Source: Dickeya zeae NCPPB 2538
GTDB lineage: Bacteria > Pseudomonadota > Gammaproteobacteria > Enterobacterales > Enterobacteriaceae
Direction: 5' to 3'
Assembly: GCF_000406165.1 (NCBI RefSeq)
Contig: NZ_CM001977.1
Span: forward strand, 954,789 to 1,018,788
Length of the DNA stretch: 64,000 nt
Shown here piece after piece: positions 35,642 through 44,050 of this stretch (position 1 is its first letter; every line of letters begins with the position of its first letter). The position numbers were made by a program, and so were the translations under genes. The notes under the pieces are model-generated. The model saw only the letters and a program-made list of their open reading frames with translations, made no database searches and was not told the DNA's origin.

Positions 35642-38600
35642 ATGGCCGAACCACGTTTTGTTCACCTGCGTGTTCACAGTGACTATTCCATGATCGATGG
35701 GCTGGCAAAGACCGGCCCGTTGGTAAAAAAAGCCGCTGCGCTGGGGATGCCAGCGCTGGCTATCACCGACTTTACCAACCTGTGTGGGCTGGTGAAGTTC
35801 TATGGTGGCGCGCATAGCGCCGGTATCAAGCCGATCATCGGGGCAGATTTTTATCTGCAGAGCGAAGAGTTAGGTGATGAACTGGCGCATCTCACCGTTC
35901 TGGCGATGAATAACGAAGGTTATCAGAACCTGACGTTGCTGATTTCGCGGGCTTATCAACGCGGGTATGGCGCTGATGGCCCGACTATTGACCGTGAATG
36001 GCTGGTGGAACATCAGGCCGGGATACTGCTGCTGTCCGGTGGGCGTCATGGTGATATCGGCAAATTTTTGTTGCGCGGTAATCAGGTGCTGGTGGAGCAG
36101 TGCGTCGCGTTTTATCAGCAACATTTTCCTCAGCGTTTTTACCTCGAACTGACGCGTACCGGTCGACCGGATGAAGAAAGCTACCTGCATGCGGCAATAA
36201 AACTGGCGACCGCGCATGGCCTGCCGGTCGTTGCGACTAACGACGTCTGCTTTATCAGCCAGGATGATTTTGATGCACATGAAATCCGCGTAGCGATTCA
36301 TGACGGCTTTACGCTGGATGACCCTAAGCGCCCCCGCAATTACAGCCCGCAGCAGTACATGCGTAGCGAAGACGAGATGTGCGAGCTGTTTGCCGACATC
36401 CCTGAGGCGCTGATTAATACGGTAGAGATCGCCAAACGCTGTAACGTGACTATCCGGCTCGGTGAGTATTTCCTGCCGCAATTCCCGACGGGTGACATGT
36501 CGACCGAAGATTATCTGGTGATGTGCGCCAAAAAAGGGTTGGAAGAGCGACTGGCGTTTCTGTTCCCGGATGAAGACGTACGCGCTCAGCGCCGCCCGGA
36601 ATACGATGAACGTCTGGATATCGAACTCGGCGTCATCAACCAGATGGGGTTCCCCGGCTACTTCCTGATTGTGATGGAGTTTATCCAGTGGTCAAAGGAT
36701 AACGACGTACCGGTAGGACCGGGACGAGGCTCCGGCGCAGGCTCGTTGGTGGCGTATGCACTGAAAATAACCGATCTGGATCCGCTGGAGTTTGACCTGC
36801 TGTTCGAACGTTTCCTCAACCCGGAACGTGTGTCGATGCCTGACTTCGACGTCGACTTTTGCATGGAAAAACGCGATCTGGTGATAGACCACGTCGCGGA
36901 TATGTATGGCCGTGATGCGGTGTCGCAAATCATCACCTTCGGTACCATGGCGGCCAAGGCGGTAATCCGCGATGTGGGCCGCGTGTTGGGGCATCCGTAT
37001 GGTTTTGTCGACAGAATTTCCAAGCTGGTGCCGCCTGATCCGGGGATGACGCTGGAGAAAGCCTTTGCGGCCGAGCCGCAATTAGGTGAGATCTACGAGG
37101 CGGATGAGGAAGTCAAAGCGCTGATCGATATGGCGCGCAAGCTGGAAGGGGTGACCCGTAACGCTGGTAAACACGCCGGTGGGGTGGTGATTTCGCCGAC
37201 CAAAATCACCGATTTTGCGCCGCTTTATTGCGATCAGGAAGGCAATCACCCGGTTACCCAGTTTGATAAGAGCGACGTAGAATACGCCGGTCTGGTGAAG
37301 TTCGACTTCCTCGGCTTACGCACGTTGACCATCATTAACTGGGCGCTGGAGATGATCAACGCCCGGCGTGAAAAACAAGGACTGGAACCGGTCGATATCG
37401 CCGCCATTCCGCTGGACGACAAGAAAAGTTTCGATATGCTGCAGCGTTCGGAAACCACAGCGGTATTCCAGCTTGAATCGCGCGGCATGAAAGACCTGAT
37501 CAAGCGTCTCAAGCCGGACTGTTTTGAAGACATGATAGCGCTGGTGGCGCTGTTCCGTCCGGGGCCGCTGCAGTCGGGGATGGTGGATAACTTCATCGAC
37601 CGTAAACACGGGCGTGAAGAAATCTCCTACCCGGATATCCAGTGGCAGCATGAAACGCTGAAACCCGTGCTGGAACCGACCTATGGTATTATTCTGTATC
37701 AGGAACAAGTGATGCAGATTGCCCAGGTACTGGCGGGGTATACCCTCGGTGGTGCGGATATGTTGCGCCGTGCGATGGGTAAGAAAAAACCTGAAGAGAT
37801 GGCCAAACAGCGCTCGGTATTCAAAGAGGGTGCTGAGAAGATGGGCGTCGACGGTGAACTGTCGATGAAGATCTTCGATTTGGTGGAAAAGTTCGCCGGT
37901 TACGGGTTTAACAAATCGCATTCGGCTGCTTACGCGCTGGTATCGTACCAGACGCTATGGCTGAAGGCGCACTACCCGGCAGAGTTCATGGCGGCGGTGA
38001 TGACCGCTGATATGGACAACACCGATAAGATAGTCGGGCTGGTGGATGAATGCTGGCGTATGGGATTGAAGATCCTGCCGCCAGACATTAACAGTGGGCT
38101 GTACCATTTCCACGTTAATGATGACGGCGAGATTGTCTATGGCATCGGCGCCATCAAAGGGGTGGGCGAAGGGCCGATCGAAGCGATTATCGATGCGCGC
38201 AACAATGGCGGTTATTTCCGCGATTTATTTGATCTGTGCGCTCGTACGGATATTAAGAAGCTGAACCGACGAGTATTGGAAAAGCTGATTATGTCCGGCG
38301 CGTTTGACCGTCTTGGTCCCCATCGGGCGGCGCTGATGAATTCGCTGGCAGATGCCATGAAATCCGCCGATCAGCATGCGAAGGCGGAGGCTATCGGTCA
38401 GGCGGATATGTTCGGCGTACTGGCGGAAACCCCCGAACAGGTAGAGCAATCCTACAGTACCGTGCCGCCGTGGCCAGAACAGGTGGTGCTGGATGGGGAA
38501 AGGGAAACGCTGGGGTTATATCTGACCGGCCACCCCATCAACCAGTATCTGAAGGAAATCGAACGTTACGCCGGGGGCGTGCGTTTGAAAGACATGCATC

Positions 38601-39124
38601 CCACGGAGCGGGGAAAAATGACCACTGCCGTTGGGCTGGTGCTTGCCGCCCGGGTGATGGTGACCAAGCGGGGTAACCGCATTGGGGTCTGCACGCTGGA
38701 TGATCGTTCCGGTCGTCTGGAAGTTATGTTGTTTACCGATGCGCTGGAAAAATATCAGCACCTGCTGGAACAGGATCGCATTTTGATAGCCAGCGGACAG
38801 GTCAGCTTTGATGACTTCAGCGGTGGACTTAAAATGACAGTCAGAGAGTTAATGGATATCAGCGAAGCGCGTGAAAAATATGCGCGTGGGCTTGCTATCT
38901 CGCTGACTGACAGGCAAATTGATGACCAGTTGTTAAACCGTCTTCGTCAGTCGTTGGAACCCCATCGATCGGGGACGATTCCGGTGCATCTTTACTACCA
39001 GCGTCAGGATGCGCGCGCCCGGCTACGTTTTGGTGCCGCATGGCGTGTGACGCCTACCGACGTGTTGCTGAATGATTTACGCACCCTGGTTGGTAATGAA
39101 CAGGTTGAGCTGGAATTTGACTAA
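35642..39124 (+). CDS. dnaE: DNA polymerase III alpha subunit
   Basis: DnaE is the catalytic subunit of the replicative polymerase. Its length, 1160 residues, equals E. coli. Domains in order are: PHP domain (FVHLRVHSDYSMIDGLAK at residue 5); palm with PGRGSGAGSLVAYAL near residue 360 and the catalytic PDFDVDF near residue 401; fingers; helix-hairpin-helix; the beta-clamp binding motif region; and an OB domain (GRLEVMLFTDALEKY near residue 1026) plus C-terminal tau-binding domain. It follows rnhB and precedes accA by 12 bases. Confidence 0.98.
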   Translation: MAEPRFVHLRVHSDYSMIDGLAKTGPLVKKAAALGMPALAITDFTNLCGLVKFYGGAHSAGIKPIIGADFYLQSEELGDELAHLTVLAMNNEGYQNLTLLISRAYQRGYGADGPTIDREWLVEHQAGILLLSGGRHGDIGKFLLRGNQVLVEQCVAFYQQHFPQRFYLELTRTGRPDEESYLHAAIKLATAHGLPVVATNDVCFISQDDFDAHEIRVAIHDGFTLDDPKRPRNYSPQQYMRSEDEMCELFADIPEALINTVEIAKRCNVTIRLGEYFLPQFPTGDMSTEDYLVMCAKKGLEERLAFLFPDEDVRAQRRPEYDERLDIELGVINQMGFPGYFLIVMEFIQWSKDNDVPVGPGRGSGAGSLVAYALKITDLDPLEFDLLFERFLNPERVSMPDFDVDFCMEKRDLVIDHVADMYGRDAVSQIITFGTMAAKAVIRDVGRVLGHPYGFVDRISKLVPPDPGMTLEKAFAAEPQLGEIYEADEEVKALIDMARKLEGVTRNAGKHAGGVVISPTKITDFAPLYCDQEGNHPVTQFDKSDVEYAGLVKFDFLGLRTLTIINWALEMINARREKQGLEPVDIAAIPLDDKKSFDMLQRSETTAVFQLESRGMKDLIKRLKPDCFEDMIALVALFRPGPLQSGMVDNFIDRKHGREEISYPDIQWQHETLKPVLEPTYGIILYQEQVMQIAQVLAGYTLGGADMLRRAMGKKKPEEMAKQRSVFKEGAEKMGVDGELSMKIFDLVEKFAGYGFNKSHSAAYALVSYQTLWLKAHYPAEFMAAVMTADMDNTDKIVGLVDECWRMGLKILPPDINSGLYHFHVNDDGEIVYGIGAIKGVGEGPIEAIIDARNNGGYFRDLFDLCARTDIKKLNRRVLEKLIMSGAFDRLGPHRAALMNSLADAMKSADQHAKAEAIGQADMFGVLAETPEQVEQSYSTVPPWPEQVVLDGERETLGLYLTGHPINQYLKEIERYAGGVRLKDMHPTERGKMTTAVGLVLAARVMVTKRGNRIGVCTLDDRSGRLEVMLFTDALEKYQHLLEQDRILIASGQVSFDDFSGGLKMTVRELMDISEAREKYARGLAISLTDRQIDDQLLNRLRQSLEPHRSGTIPVHLYYQRQDARARLRFGAAWRVTPTDVLLNDLRTLVGNEQVELEFD

Positions 39125-39136
39125 AATAGGAATACT

Positions 39137-40096
39137 ATGAGTCTGAATTTTCTTGATTTTGAGCAGCCGATTGCAGAGTTGGAAGCGAAGATTGATTCCC
39201 TGACCGCAGTCAGTCGCCAAGATGAAAAATTGGATATTAACCTGGACGAGGAAGTAAAGCGTCTGCGTGAAAAGAGCGTAGAACTGACGCGTAAAATCTT
39301 CGCCGATCTGGGTGCCTGGCAGATTGCCCAACTGGCTCGCCATCCGCAGCGTCCTTATACCCTGGACTACGTTCAGCATATTTTCTCCGACTTTGATGAG
39401 TTGGCAGGTGATCGCGCTTATGCCGATGACAAAGCGATCGTCGGCGGGATTGCCCGTCTCGATGATCGGCCAGTGATGATTATTGGTCATCAGAAAGGCC
39501 GCGAAACCAAAGAAAAAATTCGCCGCAATTTCGGTATGCCGGCTCCGGAAGGCTACCGTAAAGCACTGCGTCTGATGGAGATGGCCGAGCGCTTTAAAAT
39601 GCCGATCATCACCTTTATCGACACCCCTGGCGCCTATCCGGGCGTGGGCGCGGAAGAACGCGGTCAGTCTGAAGCGATTGCCCGCAACCTGCGTGAAATG
39701 TCTGGTCTGCGTGTGCCGATCGTGTGTACTGTTATCGGGGAAGGTGGCTCCGGCGGTGCACTGGCCATCGGTGTTGGCGATAAAGTTAACATGCTGCAAT
39801 ACAGTACCTATTCGGTGATTTCGCCGGAAGGCTGTGCGTCGATCCTGTGGAAGAGCGCCGATAAAGCGCCGTTGGCAGCAGAAGCCATGGGCATTACCGC
39901 ACCGCGCCTGAAAGAGCTGAAGCTGATTGATTCCGTTATCCCGGAACCGCTGGGCTCTGCTCATCGCGATGTGGTTGCGATGGCGGCGTCTCTGAAGTCT
40001 CAGTTACTGTCTGACTTAAAAGAACTGGATACACTGAGCGAACAGGAACTGTTGAACCGTCGTTACCAGCGTTTGATGAACTACGGCTACTGCTGA
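39137..40096 (+). CDS. accA: acetyl-CoA carboxylase carboxyltransferase subunit alpha
   Basis: AccA with AccD transfers the carboxyl group from biotin to acetyl-CoA, giving malonyl-CoA. The 319-residue protein (E. coli 319) has the crotonase-like core with HQKGRETKEKIRRNFGMP near residue 115, TFIDTPGAYPGVGAEERGQ near residue 156, and GEGGSGGALAIGVGDKVNM near residue 201. It lies just downstream of dnaE and has its own terminator. ldcC, which follows accA in E. coli as I recall, is absent. Confidence 0.98.
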   Translation: MSLNFLDFEQPIAELEAKIDSLTAVSRQDEKLDINLDEEVKRLREKSVELTRKIFADLGAWQIAQLARHPQRPYTLDYVQHIFSDFDELAGDRAYADDKAIVGGIARLDDRPVMIIGHQKGRETKEKIRRNFGMPAPEGYRKALRLMEMAERFKMPIITFIDTPGAYPGVGAEERGQSEAIARNLREMSGLRVPIVCTVIGEGGSGGALAIGVGDKVNMLQYSTYSVISPEGCASILWKSADKAPLAAEAMGITAPRLKELKLIDSVIPEPLGSAHRDVVAMAASLKSQLLSDLKELDTLSEQELLNRRYQRLMNYGYC

Positions 40097-40116
40097 TTTA
40101 GCTCATTTGACGCCAG

Positions 40117-40151
40117 AAAAGTCCGCGATTGGGAACGATCGCGGACTTTTT
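40117..40151 (+). terminator. terminator of dnaE-accA
   Basis: GTCCGCGAT / ATCGCGGAC with an eight-base loop is preceded by AAAA and followed by TTTTT, so it could work on both strands. Confidence 0.92.
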
Positions 40152-40290
40152 GTTATGTTAGTAACGGTTTTAGGCGATGCCTGATTTCCATTAAGGTGAT
40201 TGCTCGAATTACCTGATTAGACCCTTTCCCCTTGTTTCATGGCATCGTATCGACAAGCGTGGTGGTACGCCTTTTCGGAGAACCAACCTT

Positions 40291-40680
40291 ATGCTGACAC
40301 TGCTGGATATTCACCATATCGCGATTATTGCCTCGGATTATGAGCGTAGTAAGCGTTTTTATTGCGATGTGCTCGGTTTTACGCTGCAACAAGAAGTTTA
40401 CCGGGCAGCCCGTGATTCCTGGAAAGGGGATCTGGCGCTCAATGACTGCTACCTGATCGAACTGTTTTCATTTCCCTCACCTCCTGTACGGGTTAGCCGA
40501 CCGGAAGCCTGCGGGCTGCGCCATCTGGCGTTTGCGGTTGACGATATCGAACAGGCGGTAATTGCATTGCACGTTGCAGGCGTAGATTGCGAGCCGGTAC
40601 GGACGGACGAGTATACCGGGCGTCGGTTTACGTTTTTCGCTGATCCTGATGGGTTACCGCTCGAATTGTATGAACGCTGA
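40291..40680 (+). CDS. yaeR: VOC-family protein YaeR (GloA2-like)
   Basis: A 129-residue glyoxalase I-like (vicinal oxygen chelate) protein, the E. coli length. The paired beta-alpha-beta modules carry the candidate metal ligands His in DIHHIAIIASDYE, Glu in CYLIELFSFP, His in GLRHLAFAVDD and Glu in LPLELYER. A metal-dependent lyase or isomerase role is likely; the substrate is uncertain. The end of the gene overlaps the tilS start. Confidence 0.92.
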   Translation: MLTLLDIHHIAIIASDYERSKRFYCDVLGFTLQQEVYRAARDSWKGDLALNDCYLIELFSFPSPPVRVSRPEACGLRHLAFAVDDIEQAVIALHVAGVDCEPVRTDEYTGRRFTFFADPDGLPLELYER

Positions 40681-42013
40681 GACCGATATTTCCTCCACAC
40701 TGTTGGCCACCGTTGGCGAACAGCTCGCTACCGGCGGCCGTTATCTGGTGGCTTACAGTGGCGGTCTGGACTCCACTGTGCTGCTACATGTGATGATACG
40801 CCTGCGTTTGCCTCACGCCCTGTCGTTACGGGCGGTGTACGTGCATCACGGTTTGAGTGTGAATGCTGATGCGTGGGCCGAGCATTGTCGTACTCAGTGT
40901 ATTAACTGGCAGGTGCCGTTTGATGTGCTGGCTGTGAAGGTGGATGCACGAGATGGCGGTATTGAAGCGGCGGCCCGAACGGCGCGTTATCAGGTTTTGC
41001 ATCAACATCTGTGTGAAGGGGAAACGCTGCTGACAGCCCAGCATCAGGATGATCAGAGCGAGACCTTTCTGCTGGCGCTTAAACGCGGCAGCGGCCCGGC
41101 GGGATTAGCGTCGATGGCGGCAAGCGCCACCCTGAACGGTGTGTCGTTGTTGCGACCGCTGTTGGGAATCAGTCGTGAGCAACTGGAGGGGTATGCCAGG
41201 TCGCAGCAGTTGGTTTGGGTGGAGGACGACAGTAATGCCGATGAGCGTTACGACCGTAATTTTCTGCGTCGGCAAGTGCTGCCGGTGCTCAGGCAGCGCT
41301 GGCCCCATTTCCCCTCTGCCGTAGCGCGCAGTGCGGCATTATGTGCCGAGCAGGAACAACTGTTGGATGAATTGCTGGCGGAGTCGCTGGCAACGTTGCG
41401 TAATGCCGATGGCGCATTAAGTGTGGATGCTCTGATCCCCATGAGCGCGACCCGGCGATTTGCGTTGCTGCGTCGCTGGCTGTCTGAGCAGGGGGCGCGT
41501 ATGCCGTCCCGCGAGCAATTGATGCGATTATGGCACGAGGTGGCACTCAGCCGTGATGATGCCAACCCGCAGTTACAACTTGGCCCATGGCAGGTCAGAC
41601 GATTTCGTCGTTATCTTTATTGGCTGCCGATAATGCGGCCGGTAACCGATTATGTGTTGCCGTGGCAACCGACCGTCGCGCCGTTATCCCTACCGGATGG
41701 TCTCGGGCAACTGACGCTCTCGACATCAGGGACCCGGGTGCGGCAGCCGCGTCGCGATGAAAGTGTGACGGTACGTTTTGGTTTTCAGGGCTATGTACAG
41801 ATAGTTGGGCGCGAGCACGGCCGTCCGATAAAGAAGTTGTGGCAGGAGCTGGGTGTACCGCCGTGGTTGCGCGATCGTACACCGCTGATATTTTACAACG
41901 AGCAGTTGATTGCCGCGGTGGGGCGGTTCGTGACGCGTGATGGGCAGGCAATGCCGGATGACGGCAAGCTGTTTATTGATGGCGAATGGTTTATCGACTG
42001 GTGCAAAGCGTAA
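40670..42013 (+). CDS. tilS: tRNA(Ile)-lysidine synthase
   Basis: TilS adds lysine to C34 of tRNA-Ile(CAU), changing decoding from AUG to AUA; it is essential. The PP-loop ATPase motif AYSGGLDST is at residues 28-36 (counted from the ATG at 40670), followed by the TilS-specific central domain and C-terminal LysR-like substrate domain (GRPIKKLWQELGVPPWLRD). 447 residues. The start overlaps yaeR by 11 bases with a weak ribosome site; an ATG at 40649 is the alternative. Confidence 0.94.
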   Translation: MNAETDISSTLLATVGEQLATGGRYLVAYSGGLDSTVLLHVMIRLRLPHALSLRAVYVHHGLSVNADAWAEHCRTQCINWQVPFDVLAVKVDARDGGIEAAARTARYQVLHQHLCEGETLLTAQHQDDQSETFLLALKRGSGPAGLASMAASATLNGVSLLRPLLGISREQLEGYARSQQLVWVEDDSNADERYDRNFLRRQVLPVLRQRWPHFPSAVARSAALCAEQEQLLDELLAESLATLRNADGALSVDALIPMSATRRFALLRRWLSEQGARMPSREQLMRLWHEVALSRDDANPQLQLGPWQVRRFRRYLYWLPIMRPVTDYVLPWQPTVAPLSLPDGLGQLTLSTSGTRVRQPRRDESVTVRFGFQGYVQIVGREHGRPIKKLWQELGVPPWLRDRTPLIFYNEQLIAAVGRFVTRDGQAMPDDGKLFIDGEWFIDWCKA

Positions 42014-42017
42014 TGAA

Positions 42018-42042
42018 AACGGACAACCTAAGGTTGTCCGTT
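42018..42042. terminator. hairpin between convergent tilS and rof
   Basis: AACGGACAACC / GGTTGTCCGTT is a perfect 11-bp stem with a TAA loop. Short A/T tracts on both sides make it a plausible weak bidirectional terminator. Confidence 0.65.
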
Positions 42043-42061
42043 CGTGTTGCGAGGAAGGGGG

Positions 42062-42322
42062 TCAGGGTTCACTGACGACAACTTTTCCAATCTCTGGGTG
42101 ACTGAAGCTGAGGATATGGTCGAGACGGAGTTCGCGTTGTTGGCCCGCGTCATCAATCACCAGATATTCGATGTTCTTTCGAGAGATCATATCGCTGGCT
42201 TTACCCACCACGACTTCGCCGTTACGCAGTTCTACCGTTAACGTCAAATGCTGCTGGCAGGTGGCTTCCAGGTTATCGTAGTCATCACAATTAATGGGTT
42301 GATATTCATTACTCATTGACAT
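42062..42322 (-). CDS. rof: Rho-binding antiterminator Rof (YaeO)
   Basis: Rof binds transcription terminator Rho and inhibits its RNA binding. The 86-residue protein has the family core YQPINCDDYDNLEATCQ and ends SFSHPEIGKVVVSEP. I chose the first ATG (42322) because GGTGAG sits six bases before it; an ATG two codons later has no ribosome site. The start overlaps the end of yaeP by 14 bases, as in E. coli. Confidence 0.94.
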   Translation of the reverse strand: MSMSNEYQPINCDDYDNLEATCQQHLTLTVELRNGEVVVGKASDMISRKNIEYLVIDDAGQQRELRLDHILSFSHPEIGKVVVSEP

Positions 42323-42509
42323 AATCGCTCACCAATAAGTTAGCGGCGGCATAGGCCGCCTGTTCCCTGACAGAGGATGGTAACTCGCTGTTTGTCGCGA
42401 TGCCATCCAGGGTTTTCAACACACAACCCAGCGCGTCGGGTATATACCCCAGATCACCACTGGCGATCTCCGCGTACAGACGGCGTACTAATTCACTGTA
42501 TTGTTGCAC
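42309..42509 (-). CDS. yaeP: UPF0253 family protein YaeP
   Basis: A 66-residue cytoplasmic protein, exactly the E. coli length. It has the family pattern YSELVRRLYAEIASGDLGYI and ends LLVSDYVNE. Function unknown. It is the first gene of yaeP-rof, with overlapping reading frames. The 238-bp gap to divergent yaeQ holds the promoters; nothing else is recognised there. Confidence 0.92.
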   Translation of the reverse strand: MQQYSELVRRLYAEIASGDLGYIPDALGCVLKTLDGIATNSELPSSVREQAAYAAANLLVSDYVNE

Positions 42510-42747
42510 AATATCCTCCCTTAGAGCTTAACCCGGTAGAGATTCATGCACCCTTCGTTGTTATCGCGACTGCAATGTAATTCTACGAAGATAAACTCTC
42601 CTCTTCTTTCCGACTATAGCATAGGCCCCGGCAGGTTATCAGCATAATGCAACAGCATATTCTGCCGTTACCACCGGTTTGACGCGCGCGACTGTGATGT
42701 CGGTCGCTGCTGGGGTAGACTACCGGTTCTGTGACAAGGGGTAGAGA

Positions 42748-43296
42748 ATGGCCTTAAAAGCAACGGTTTATAAAGCCAGTGTTAACATCGCCGATATGGA
42801 TCGCGCGTTTTTCCAGGATGTCAGCCTGACGCTGGCTCAGCACCCTTCGGAAACCGACCAACGCATGATGCTGCGACTGTTGGCATGGATCTGTCATGCT
42901 GATGAGCAACTGCGTTTTACTAAAGGATTGTGCGCGGATGACGAACCAGAAATCTGGCGACACAGCGACGACGGTCAATTGATGTTATGGATTGAACTAG
43001 GGTTGCCGGACGAGAAGCGTCTGAAAAAAGCCTGCAGTCTGTCGCCTGACGTGGTGCTCTATGCTTACGGTGAGCGTGCTGCCCGGGTGTGGTGGCAAAG
43101 CATGGCCGATAAAGCGCGAGCCCTGACTAACCTGACGGTACGTTTTTTGGATGATCAGCAACTGGCGAGCCTGGCCGCGTTAGCCAGACGCACCATGACG
43201 TTACAAGCGACGTTGCAGGAGGGAACTATTTGGCTGTCCGACGATCAGAATAATCTGGAATTGTCGTTCAGTGACTGGCAAATTGCACAAGGTTAG
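42748..43296 (+). CDS. yaeQ: YaeQ family protein
   Basis: A 182-residue protein (E. coli 181) of the PD-(D/E)XK nuclease superfamily by structure. E. coli YaeQ was found as a multicopy suppressor of loss of RfaH; its true activity is uncertain. Family segments are MALKATVYKASVNIADMDR, WIELGLPDEKRLKKA and VWWQSMADKARAL. It lies 45 bases upstream of the nlpE-like gene on the same strand, as in E. coli. Confidence 0.93.
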   Translation: MALKATVYKASVNIADMDRAFFQDVSLTLAQHPSETDQRMMLRLLAWICHADEQLRFTKGLCADDEPEIWRHSDDGQLMLWIELGLPDEKRLKKACSLSPDVVLYAYGERAARVWWQSMADKARALTNLTVRFLDDQQLASLAALARRTMTLQATLQEGTIWLSDDQNNLELSFSDWQIAQG

Positions 43297-43341
43297 GGAT
43301 GATCTGACGGCATGCCAGCACAACACAGCAGGAGAATAAGG

Positions 43342-43944
43342 ATGAAAAAACTGGCGACAGGGGTGATGCTTGTTGTTTTGTTATCGGGGCTGATGGGATG
43401 TCATTCCCGTTCTCAGGTTCAGGATGAGCCGCTACGCCCGATGGCGCAGTATTATCGCGGTAAGCTGCCTTGTGGTACCTGCGGCGAGGCGGACACATCG
43501 CTTTTTTTGAGTGCGGATGGCAGTTTTGTTATGCAGGAGAGCTATCCATCCGGGGCTGATGGTAAGACGACGGTTGCAGAGTCCGGTCGCTGGAGTCGCA
43601 CTGCCGAGCGCCTGGTGTTGACCGATAGTCATGGTGAGAAGCGCTATTTCCGCCCATCGAACAATGATCTGGAAGTGTTGGGTGATGATGGTCATCCGCT
43701 GGCGACGGCTGCGCGTTACCGGCTTTTGGCGGTAGATAAGCAGGAAAAGTTGGCCGCACCCGACTGCATTAGCTGGCTTTCGAATGTCGACACGAGGGCG
43801 GGGACTACCGTGGCAGAGCGTCCTATAACGAAACAGCCGTATGGGTATGTGCTTTCGGTGACGACCACGCAAGGGGTAGCAGCTATCCGCGTGAGCTATT
43901 ACTCCCACTCCCGTGTGATCGCTTATCCTGTTTCATCGTCTTAA
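43342..43944 (+). CDS. nlpE: NlpE (CutF) N-domain lipoprotein with a divergent C-terminus
   Basis: NlpE is an outer-membrane lipoprotein that triggers the Cpx envelope response when its trafficking or folding fails, or on surface contact. This 200-residue protein has a lipobox (LMGC, Cys20) and the N-domain with the CxxC motif LPCGTCGEADTSLFL (Cys44, Cys47). SGRWSRTAERLVLTDS follows. The C-terminal 70 residues do not resemble the OB-fold domain of E. coli NlpE (236 residues), including its second cysteine pair; one Cys remains (PDCISW). The start follows GGAGAATAAGG. Confidence 0.85.
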   Translation: MKKLATGVMLVVLLSGLMGCHSRSQVQDEPLRPMAQYYRGKLPCGTCGEADTSLFLSADGSFVMQESYPSGADGKTTVAESGRWSRTAERLVLTDSHGEKRYFRPSNNDLEVLGDDGHPLATAARYRLLAVDKQEKLAAPDCISWLSNVDTRAGTTVAERPITKQPYGYVLSVTTTQGVAAIRVSYYSHSRVIAYPVSSS

Positions 43945-44004
43945 TCTCATTGTTTTAATTTTATTTTTTAAACAACGACGTGAGCCGAATGAGTCGGCTT
44001 GCGT

Positions 44005-44038
44005 GAGCGGAGAACCCGAGTCGCACAGTTCTCCGCTC
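44005..44038. terminator. inverted repeat between convergent nlpE and mutS
   Basis: GAGCGGAGAAC / GTTCTCCGCTC is a perfect 11-bp stem with a 12-base loop, preceded by a smaller AGCCGA / TCGGCT stem (43983-43999). No T-runs follow, so its role in termination is uncertain. Confidence 0.45.
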
Positions 44039-44050
44039 GGTGTGTTACCG

